A DNA stretch of 20,448 nt from Fischerella sp. (GTDB taxonomy: Bacteria; Cyanobacteriota; Cyanobacteriia; Cyanobacteriales; Nostocaceae). The notes beneath the pieces were generated by a model that ran no database searches, had not been told where the DNA came from, and was given only the letters and a program-made list of their open reading frames with translations. Below are positions 14,280 to 20,448 of the stretch, piece by piece (position 1 is the stretch's first letter; each line of letters begins with the position of its first letter). The stretch is from assembly GCA_026419705.1 (NCBI GenBank), contig JANZYY010000020.1:1-20448 (forward strand). The letters are read 5' to 3'. A program made the translations under genes and the position numbers.

Positions 14280-14433
14280 ATTCAGTCAGCTAAATCATAT
14301 CACGATAGAGTAACAATACTTTAGAAAAAAACAATTAACTTAGTCCTTCAGGTGGTTGTTGGTGGTTAGTGGTTAGTTGTTGACTTTTCCAAACAACAAA
14401 CAACAAACAACAATCATCTCCCCTGTATATTGT
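14280..14433. other. Spacer upstream of the atp operon, probable promoter region
   Basis: Located between the methyltransferase stop and atp1, both on the minus strand. It has an A/T-rich stretch at about 14290-14345 with TATGAT (14294-14299), then the repeat at 14351-14412. A dedicated atp promoter is likely here but cannot be pinned down. Confidence 0.45.
14351..14412. repeat. GGTTAGT / AACAACA repeat upstream of atp1
   Basis: GGTGGTT and GGTTAGT-type repeats at 14351-14381 face three exact copies of AACAACA at 14392-14412. The two halves are partly complementary (GTTGTT with AACAAC), so the block could fold as a weak hairpin. A related GTTAGTGGTTGATAGTTGGTGG string appears near 6658-6680. 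Confidence 0.65.
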
Positions 14434-15618
14434 TCAGCTTGGTGTTAATATAATCAACTGCTGCTTCAGGAGCGATCGCACTTGCTTTAACTCTAGCTGC
14501 ACATCATCCCTAAAAATTTCTGCGACTGTTTTCTTCCCCTCACAGGCTTGCAGAAATTTTAATTCGGCTTCCGACAAGTTGACGATCTGGTAATCATAAT
14601 TAAATACGCACTGGCTCGGAAACCCATCTATACAGGGATTGCGTTCTGGAATCGCTGCTATTAAGGCATCATCGGCTGACCAGTCGGCTTTGGTTATTGG
14701 CGGACGACCAAGGAAAAATTCATAGTGGGTTACTTCCGGATCTAGCAATTCTATCAAACGGTAACGTTGGCGATCGCTTAACCCAACTGCCCGTTCAATT
14801 AGTTCCGGTGCTTTGCCCAAAAGCCTCTCCAATTGCCAAAAACCAGGATTTGAGAAGCCGATAAACTCTAATCCTGAGGCGTCGATGAGTTCAAACAGCG
14901 TGTCTATATTGTAATCAATTTCCTGAGGATGGACATACATGTCAGCAAAGCATTCATCCCGCTGATTTTCCCAAGACCAACGTTCTCTTTCTCTCTTGAC
15001 AATTCGGTTGTTTTCTGGTAAGGCAGAGAATATTTTTCGTCCTAGTTGTACACCATCACGGTAATCGCCCTGTTTGTCACCTTGGAGGAGAGCGATCGCT
15101 TTTTGCATGAGTTGAATTTCCCAGCGTCCCAACTCTCCATACACGAAGATGTGCATTAAACCGCCTGGGGCTAATTTCTTCGCCAAAGCTTGAATACCGC
15201 GAATGGGGTCATCTAAGTGGTGCAGGACGCCTACACAGTTAATGAAATCAAACTCACCTGGAAGTTGTTCTATGTCGTAAAGGTTGAGATGGTGAAACTC
15301 GACGCGGTTTGCTTTGGAACGTTTGCAGCGTTCCCGCGCCACTTGTAGCGCCCCAGCACTAAGATCAATTCCAACGACAGAAGCATGGGGATTGAGGTGA
15401 ACCAAGTACTCTGTTCCCACCCCTGTACCGCAGCCAGCATCTAAAATGCGGATGTCTTGTTTTTGGGGTTTTTGTCCGGTGCAGAAGTTATAAGCAGCTA
15501 GCCAATTCCAGCGCCAGTTGTAGCCTGGGGGTGGTTCATCGAGCAACGGTTCTGGAGGGAAGGGGTAGGTATCGTAGAGTTTGGCAACAGCAGTGCTAAC
15601 AGTTTGAGAGTCGGACAT
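14434..15618 (-). CDS. Class I SAM-dependent methyltransferase
   Basis: 394 residues. The SAM-binding fold occupies about 55-160: motif I ILDAGCGTG (58-66), acidic GIDLS (83-87), the catalytic-loop region VGVLHHLDDP (129-138) and PGGLMHIFVYGE (151-162). A conserved N-terminal lead LYDTYPFPPEPLLDEPPPGYNWRW (14-37) precedes it. Residues about 165-320 form an extra helical domain. The last 65 (NLSEAELKFLQ, then VAEIF and VRSLLKQQLI) look like a small helix-turn-helix-like tail. The substrate is unknown. Gene order puts it upstream of the atp operon on the same strand with a 154-bp gap, so read-through is possible. The start ATG at 15618 has no Shine-Dalgarno. The superfamily is sure, the function is not. 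Confidence 0.9.
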   Translation of the reverse strand: MSDSQTVSTAVAKLYDTYPFPPEPLLDEPPPGYNWRWNWLAAYNFCTGQKPQKQDIRILDAGCGTGVGTEYLVHLNPHASVVGIDLSAGALQVARERCKRSKANRVEFHHLNLYDIEQLPGEFDFINCVGVLHHLDDPIRGIQALAKKLAPGGLMHIFVYGELGRWEIQLMQKAIALLQGDKQGDYRDGVQLGRKIFSALPENNRIVKRERERWSWENQRDECFADMYVHPQEIDYNIDTLFELIDASGLEFIGFSNPGFWQLERLLGKAPELIERAVGLSDRQRYRLIELLDPEVTHYEFFLGRPPITKADWSADDALIAAIPERNPCIDGFPSQCVFNYDYQIVNLSEAELKFLQACEGKKTVAEIFRDDVQLELKQVRSLLKQQLIILTPS

Positions 15619-15698
15619 TTCAGGAGCTTTGCGATCGCAGCATATTTGAGTTTATCTAATGCTGGATACTCAATGTGACACATTTTCTTGTAGTTTTC

Positions 15699-15760
15699 TT
15701 GTGGGACGGGTGACATGAGCTGTCTATTCATCAAGTGCAGGCAAGATGCTCATCCCACAA
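15699..15760. repeat. Inverted repeat between methyltransferase and comB
   Basis: TTGTGGGA (15699-15706) and TCCCACAA (15753-15760) are exact reverse complements, and the adjoining ATGAGC and GCTCAT add further pairing. The sequence resembles a dispersed cyanobacterial repeat (TTGTGGGACGGGCATC type). It ends 19 nt before the comB start, so it may affect comB expression. Confidence 0.65.
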
Positions 15761-15779
15761 TTAGCTTGGAAATAAATTA

Positions 15780-16505
15780 ATGATTTTTAACCAATCAGAA
15801 TTTGATTTGCGCTGTGAATGGGGCGATCGCGGTGTTGCTCACCTAGCTCCCATTAGCGATGTGGTGGTGATAGTCAATGTTTTGTCTTTTTTTACCTCTG
15901 TGGAAATAGCCACCAATAACGGCGCAATCATTTTTCCCTACGAGTGGAAAGATGAGTCAGCGCTTGATTATGCCAAATCTTTACAGGCGCAATTGGCAGG
16001 CGATCGCACATCCAAAGACAGTTATTCTCTCTCACCAGCATCGCTAATTCAAATTCCATCAGAAACTAAACTGGTTTTGCCATCTCCTAATGGTTCTTCC
16101 CTCACCTTGCGAACTGGGAAAATACCTACTTTGGCGGGTTGTTTGCGAAACTGCGAAGCTGTCGCACAGTTTGCTCAAAAATATGGTTCTAAAATTGCTG
16201 TTATTCCCGCAGGTGAAAGGTGGAAAGATGGCGCATTAAGACCTGCTTTTGAAGATTTGATTGGTGCTGGGGCAATTCTTAGTTATCTTAATGGCAGTTT
16301 ATCACCGGAAGCTGAAATTGCTGTGGCAGTATTTCATGATTTTAAAAAAGATTTGCTGGCTTATTTGAAAAAATGCAGTTCTGGAAAAGAGTTAATTGCA
16401 CGCGGGTTTGAATCAGACGTTGAAATTGCAGCAGCTTTTAACATGAGTAATTGTGTACCTTTGTTTATAAAAAATGTCTATGTGAAACAGTTTATGTCAT
16501 CATAA
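15780..16505 (+). CDS. comB: ComB-family protein (2-phosphosulfolactate phosphatase-like)
   Basis: 241 residues. ComB hydrolyses 2-phosphosulfolactate, a coenzyme M precursor, in methanogens; cyanobacteria carry homologues without making coenzyme M, so their substrate is unclear. Supporting motifs are LPSPNGS (100-106) and VIPAGERWKDGALRPAFEDLIGAGAIL (141-167). The first motif, usually VIDVLRA-like with an acidic residue, reads VIVNVLSFF at 30-38, with Asn33 in place of Asp and no Arg. If that Asp binds magnesium, activity may be lowered; this is an inference from memory of the family. The start ATG at 15780 has GGA about 10 nt upstream. It is divergent from the methyltransferase and leads toward apcE on the same strand. 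No pathway partner is nearby. Confidence 0.82.
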   Translation: MIFNQSEFDLRCEWGDRGVAHLAPISDVVVIVNVLSFFTSVEIATNNGAIIFPYEWKDESALDYAKSLQAQLAGDRTSKDSYSLSPASLIQIPSETKLVLPSPNGSSLTLRTGKIPTLAGCLRNCEAVAQFAQKYGSKIAVIPAGERWKDGALRPAFEDLIGAGAILSYLNGSLSPEAEIAVAVFHDFKKDLLAYLKKCSSGKELIARGFESDVEIAAAFNMSNCVPLFIKNVYVKQFMSS

Positions 16506-16548
16506 ACCTCTTGCAAAAGTCAATGTTTGAAAATGCGACCACAGATAC

Positions 16549-16569
16549 ACGCAGATAAATTATCTGTGT
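16549..16569. repeat. Hairpin CAGATA / TATCTG after comB
   Basis: A 9-bp stem including one G-T pair (16549-16557 and 16561-16569) with a 3-nt loop. It starts about 45 nt after the comB stop codon. No T-run follows, so it may be a weak terminator or part of a dispersed ACACAGATAA-type repeat. Confidence 0.55.
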
Positions 16570-16634
16570 TCATCAAAAGGGGCATAGGCTATGGGGTAAC
16601 AGGATGGAACATAGTAAAAATCAGTACTTCAATG

Positions 16635-16680
16635 CCCAATTCCCAATTCCCAATTCCCAATCCCCAATCCCCAAGTTGGG
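16635..16680. repeat. STRR, CCCAATT/CCCAATC x5, upstream of apcE
   Basis: Three exact CCCAATT and two CCCAATC units occupy 16635-16669, followed by the near-perfect palindrome CCCAAGTTGGG (16670-16680). The same arrangement, tandem CCAATCC then a TTGGG able to pair back, is found in the petB leader. Confidence 0.85.
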
Positions 16681-16956
16681 TCTTTGTTACCTCTAGATAC
16701 AAAACTTCGATTTTTTCTCATAAACCTGAAGCGTCAGCGTTAAAAAGCCGATACATCAACGCTACAGTTTCTACACACTTCTTAATAAAGCCCCTGATAA
16801 ATCTCAAAACGTTCTAATCTAAAAGCTGACTGGGTTAATTTTTTCTGGCAACTTAGCAGGCGGCACAGGGGGAAGCACGATCGTACCGATGTGTCAAGCC
16901 TAAAAGTGACCCAGACTTAACACATAAACGCATATGATGGGAGTTTTACAAATCCG

Positions 16957-19900
16957 ATGAGTGTTAAGGCAAGTGGTGGAAGCTCAGTTGCGCGTCCGCA
17001 ACTATATCAAACCCTAGCTGTATCAACAATTTCCCAGGCGGAGCAGCAAGACCGTTTTCTGGGAGCTGGAGAACTAAGTGAGCTGGCAAGCTATTTTGCA
17101 TCTGGAGCAAAACGTTTGGAAATTGCCCAGATACTTACGGACAATTCCGAGGTGATTGTCTCTCGTGCTGCTAACAGGATTTTTGTTGGCGGTTCGCCAA
17201 TGGCTTTTTTGGAAAAGCCTAGAGAACCAGAAGCGGCGATGGCTGCGGCTGCGGCTGCAACAGCGGATGTCAGAGAAGGAATGAAATTGGGAACAGTCAC
17301 CTACGTGGAATCTCGTGGTGGCTTTCTGGAGAATTTACGTTCCATATTTAACACTTCACCTAGTGGTCCGGTTCCACCAGGTTTCCGACCAATTAACGTT
17401 GCCCGTTATGGTCCTGCTAATATGGCAAAGAGCCTGCGGGACTTATCATGGTTCTTGCGCTATGCTACTTATGCGATTGTGGCTGGCGACCCCAATATTA
17501 TTGCCGTGAATACGCGCGGTCTGCGGGAAATCATTGAAAACGCTTGCTCTGGTGAAGCAACAATTGTTGCTTTGCAAGAATTAAAAGCTGCTGCGCTTTC
17601 CTATTTTCGCAAAGACTCTGAGGCAACAAACATTGTGTCTCAGTATATGGACGTTTTGATTACAGAATTCAAAGCACCCACTCCTTCCAATAAATTACGG
17701 CAACGTCCCTCTGGCGACCAACAAGGTTTACAACTGCCTCAAATTTACTTTAATGCGGCAGAAAGACGTCAGAAATTTGTGATGAAGCCTGGTTTGTCCG
17801 CAGTTGAAAAAACTGAGGTAGTCAAAGCAGCATATCGGCAAATCTTTGAGCGTGACATTACCCGCGCTTACAGCTTGTCGATATCTTATCTAGAATCCCA
17901 GGTGAAAAATGGCAACATCTCGATGAAAGAGTTTGTTCGCCGTCTTGGTAAATCTCCACTTTACCGGAAACAATTTTATGAACCATTTATTAATAGCCGC
18001 GCCCTAGAACTTGCTTTCCGTCACTTTTTAGGACGGGGGCCAAGTAGTCGGGAAGAGGTACAAAAATACTTTGATATTGTTTCCCGAGGCGGTCTGTCAG
18101 CCTTAATCGATGCGTTGGTAGACTCTGAGGAATACTCTGACTACTTTGGCGAAGAAACGGTACCGTACATTAGAGGTCTGGGTCAAGAAGCCCAAGAATG
18201 TCGCAACTGGGGTCCGCAGCAAGACTTGTTTAAGTACAGCGCACCTTTCCGGAAAGTACCTCAGTTTATCACAACTTTTGCAGGTTACAACCGGCCGTTG
18301 CCTGACCAGCATCCCTACGGTTCCGGTAACGATCCTCTGGAAATTCAGTTCGGAGCAATTTTCCCAAAAGAAACTCGCAACCCCAGCAGCCGCCCTGCTC
18401 CTTTTGGTAAGGATACAAGACGCATCCTGATTCACCAAGGACCAGGAATTAATAACCAAACTGGTAATCCGAGCGCTCGCGGTGCGTTTCCTGGGACTCT
18501 GGGTCCAAAAGTGTTCCGCTTGGATCAAATTCCCAGAACCTTGAGTAAAGGAACTGGTAAGGGGGCAAGTGTAAAATGCTCCGAAAGCTCTACCCAAGCA
18601 GTAATTCGGGCTGCTTATCTGCAAGTATTTGGTCGCGATGTCTACGATGGTCAACGCCTGAAAGTACAAGAAATTAAGTTGGAAAACGGCGAAATTTCGG
18701 TACGCGAGTTTGTCCGTGCTCTGGCGAAGTCAGATCTTTTCCGCAAGCTCTACTGGACACCTTACTATGTGTGTAAGGCGATCGAGTATATCCACCGCCG
18801 CTTGTTGGGTCGTCCGACCTACGGTCGTCAAGAAAATAACAAGTACTTTGATATTTGCGCCAAGAAGGGCTTTTACGCACTGATTGACGCCATTATTGAC
18901 AGCGAAGAGTATAGCCAGGCGTTTGGCGAAGATACAGTTCCATACGAACGGTATCTTACTCCCGCAGGGGTGGCATTGCGGAAACTACGCGTTGGTAGCA
19001 TTCGCGAAGATGTTGGTGCAAAAGTCGAGAAGCAAGAAACACCCATGTTTGTACAAATGGGTGCAGTTACCGAAACCAGGACGGAACCAGATATCCAGTC
19101 CCGCATCAATCAAGGTGTTAGCAAAAAGCGCGAACAAAGGAAAATCTTCAAGTTGGTGGCTGATACTGCTGATAAAGTCGCAGTACAAAATGTTATTAGT
19201 GCCGCCTATCGACAGATTTTCGAGCGGGATATCACGCCCTACGTTGCTTCTTCAAGAGAATTCAAGGTCTTGGAAAGCAAGCTGAGTAACGGCGAGATCA
19301 CTGTTAAAGAATTCATCGAAGGGTTGGGATGTTCTGGTTTATACCTAAAAGAATTCTATACGCCCTATCCCAACACCAAGGTAATTGAACTAGGAACTAA
19401 GCATTTTCTGGGACGCGCTCCCTTAGACCAGGCGGAAATTAGGAAGTATAACCAAATTTTGGCTACTCAGGGTATTCGCGCATTCATCCGGACAATGCTG
19501 AATACTCCAGAATATTTGCAAGCATTTGGTGAAGATACGGTACCTTACAACCGGTTTGCGACCTTGCCAGCTGCGAACTTCCCGAATTCTCAAAAACTGT
19601 ACAACCAGTTGACCAAACAGAACAAGGATATTGTTGTTCCTAGCTTTGAGCCTGCCAAACCGCGCATGGATGTGGCGCAAATGCCAATGATGGCGAAAGC
19701 GATCGCAGATATGGCAGCGAAAGCAAGGCAAATCGATAAGAGCAAGCCACTGTTTATTGAACTGGGTCGTTCCTTCAACGATGGACGTGGACAGTCAGTA
19801 GAAGTGGGTGTAGGTACAACCCGCCGCAAACCCGCCCGCATTTACCGCATGACTGTAGGAGCGAACCAAGCGGAAATGCAACAGGTCATGAATGCTATTT

Positions 19901-20364
19901 ACGTTCAGGTAATGGATGTGTTTAGCGGTCAAGTTCCAGAGTATTTCCGCCGCAGCGATTTGGAAAGCAAACTGCGGAATGGGGAAATCTCCGTACGCGA
20001 GTTTGTGCGTGAACTAGCTAGTTCCGAAATTTATCGCAAGCGCTTCTATACCCCGTATCCCAACACCAAGGTGATTGAATTCCTCTTCCGTCATCTTTTG
20101 GGACGCGCGCCAGCAACTCAAGCGGAAATTCGCCAGTACAACAAACTACTGGCTGATGGTGGTTTGAGAACTGCTGTAGAAGCGATGGTAAATAGTCCAG
20201 AGTATACCCGTTACTTTGGTGAGGATGTAGTGCCTTATCAGCGTTTCCCCTCCTTGCCTGCAGGTAACTACCTCGGTAGTGTTCAAGCAGCAGCTGACTT
20301 AGTGAAGCAGTCTTGGTCCAGTTTGTCACCGTCTGTACTGACAGGACGTTATAGCCAAGGTTAA
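16957..20364 (+). CDS. apcE: Phycobilisome core-membrane linker ApcE (L-CM)
   Basis: 1135 residues. ApcE organises the allophycocyanin core, anchors the phycobilisome to the thylakoid and is a terminal energy emitter. Residues about 18-240 form the phycobiliprotein domain, interrupted by a loop rich in Ala/Pro (about 78-150). Cys197 (ENACSGEATIVAL) is the expected bilin attachment site, which argues for the standard rather than the far-red form. Four linker repeats follow at about 270-410, 540-670, 735-870 and 960-1100. Each contains an xxNGxISVREFVR-like segment and ends in a GE(D/E)TVPY-like motif. Four repeats suit a large (pentacylindrical-type) core. GGGAG lies 14 nt before the ATG, and an 8-codon frame ending TGA overlaps the start. 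apcA/apcB would be expected downstream, outside the window. Confidence 0.99.
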   Translation: MSVKASGGSSVARPQLYQTLAVSTISQAEQQDRFLGAGELSELASYFASGAKRLEIAQILTDNSEVIVSRAANRIFVGGSPMAFLEKPREPEAAMAAAAAATADVREGMKLGTVTYVESRGGFLENLRSIFNTSPSGPVPPGFRPINVARYGPANMAKSLRDLSWFLRYATYAIVAGDPNIIAVNTRGLREIIENACSGEATIVALQELKAAALSYFRKDSEATNIVSQYMDVLITEFKAPTPSNKLRQRPSGDQQGLQLPQIYFNAAERRQKFVMKPGLSAVEKTEVVKAAYRQIFERDITRAYSLSISYLESQVKNGNISMKEFVRRLGKSPLYRKQFYEPFINSRALELAFRHFLGRGPSSREEVQKYFDIVSRGGLSALIDALVDSEEYSDYFGEETVPYIRGLGQEAQECRNWGPQQDLFKYSAPFRKVPQFITTFAGYNRPLPDQHPYGSGNDPLEIQFGAIFPKETRNPSSRPAPFGKDTRRILIHQGPGINNQTGNPSARGAFPGTLGPKVFRLDQIPRTLSKGTGKGASVKCSESSTQAVIRAAYLQVFGRDVYDGQRLKVQEIKLENGEISVREFVRALAKSDLFRKLYWTPYYVCKAIEYIHRRLLGRPTYGRQENNKYFDICAKKGFYALIDAIIDSEEYSQAFGEDTVPYERYLTPAGVALRKLRVGSIREDVGAKVEKQETPMFVQMGAVTETRTEPDIQSRINQGVSKKREQRKIFKLVADTADKVAVQNVISAAYRQIFERDITPYVASSREFKVLESKLSNGEITVKEFIEGLGCSGLYLKEFYTPYPNTKVIELGTKHFLGRAPLDQAEIRKYNQILATQGIRAFIRTMLNTPEYLQAFGEDTVPYNRFATLPAANFPNSQKLYNQLTKQNKDIVVPSFEPAKPRMDVAQMPMMAKAIADMAAKARQIDKSKPLFIELGRSFNDGRGQSVEVGVGTTRRKPARIYRMTVGANQAEMQQVMNAIYVQVMDVFSGQVPEYFRRSDLESKLRNGEISVREFVRELASSEIYRKRFYTPYPNTKVIEFLFRHLLGRAPATQAEIRQYNKLLADGGLRTAVEAMVNSPEYTRYFGEDVVPYQRFPSLPAGNYLGSVQAAADLVKQSWSSLSPSVLTGRYSQG

Positions 20365-20448
20365 AGCCTAGGGAGGATAAGGGCATAGGGCATCGGAAAA
20401 ACAATAGGGGAAGGGGAAAAGGAGAAAGGTGAAAGGTTAATCAATTCT
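20365..20448. other. Sequence after apcE to window end
   Basis: 84 bp, purine-rich (GGGGAAGGGGAAAAGGAGAA). No hairpin with a T-run is visible, so no apcE terminator is seen. This is consistent with continuation into downstream apc genes. Confidence 0.5.

Larger units (their letters stand above)
16506..16956. other. Spacer upstream of apcE
   Basis: 451 bp with no convincing gene; a 96-codon frame crosses the repeats and is rejected. It contains a TTGCAAAAGTC repeat (about 16511), the hairpin at 16549-16569, the STRR at 16635-16669 and a long leader-like stretch. The apcE promoter is expected here, but no clear -35/-10 pair is visible. Confidence 0.55.

Noticed and set aside
16527..16817. 96-codon frame before apcE
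   Set aside because: The protein includes PNSQFPIPNPQSP, which is simply the translated CCCAATT tandem repeat.
19423..20404. Several minus-strand frames under apcE
   Set aside because: They are antisense shadows of a long, clearly coding gene and have no independent features.
1..20448. Search for a novel multi-gene system (defence, toxin-antitoxin, secretion, biosynthesis, transposon)
   Set aside because: No transposase, recombinase, nuclease, toxin or biosynthetic module was found; the genes are core cyanobacterial or single uncharacterised members of known families.

Overview
The window looks like chromosomal DNA from a filamentous, heterocyst-forming type cyanobacterium (Nostocales). The evidence is 17 copies of the HIP1 palindrome GCGATCGC in 20.4 kb, many heptanucleotide short tandem repeats (STRRs) of the GATTTTA / CCAAAAT / CCCAATC kind, a seven-subunit cyanobacterial atp gene order (a, c, b', b, delta, alpha, gamma, with beta and epsilon absent), petB-petD, a full-length phycobilisome core linker apcE, and a tmRNA with a cyanobacterial tag. 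The genus cannot be fixed from the sequence alone.

Layout. 1-384 (-): start of a P-type cation ATPase cut by the window edge. 807-2303 (-): membrane-embedded site-2 protease. 2459-3145 (+): metallo-beta-lactamase-fold protein that has lost most metal ligands. 3196-4443 (-): ctpA, the processing protease of photosystem II D1. 5053-6432 (+): petB and petD of cytochrome b6f, with a 123-nt imperfect inverted repeat between them and a long hairpin terminator after them. 6825-7268 (+): RsbW-type anti-sigma/ATPase-domain protein. 7381-7767 (-): ssrA (tmRNA) with its own terminator. 7931-14279 (-): atp operon. 14434-15618 (-): SAM methyltransferase upstream of the operon on the same strand. 15780-16505 (+): ComB-family phosphatase. 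16957-20364 (+): apcE; the rest of an apc operon would lie beyond the right edge.

How it works together. Most genes serve photosynthetic energy conversion: CtpA matures D1, cytochrome b6f pumps protons, ATP synthase uses the gradient, and ApcE anchors the light-harvesting antenna to the membrane. ssrA and the site-2 protease belong to translation and membrane quality control or signalling.

I found no gene cluster that looks like a new defence, secretion or biosynthetic system. The protein-coding content is core cyanobacterial. The features most worth a second look are non-coding: a different inverted repeat at every atp junction longer than 2 nt, including a perfect 10-bp hairpin directly behind the c-subunit gene; the palindromic insertion in the petB-petD spacer; STRRs placed against start codons or in leaders; and the tmRNA tag ending in AVAVA. 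Among proteins, the degenerate MBL-fold gene and the divergent ComB-like gene are the least understood.
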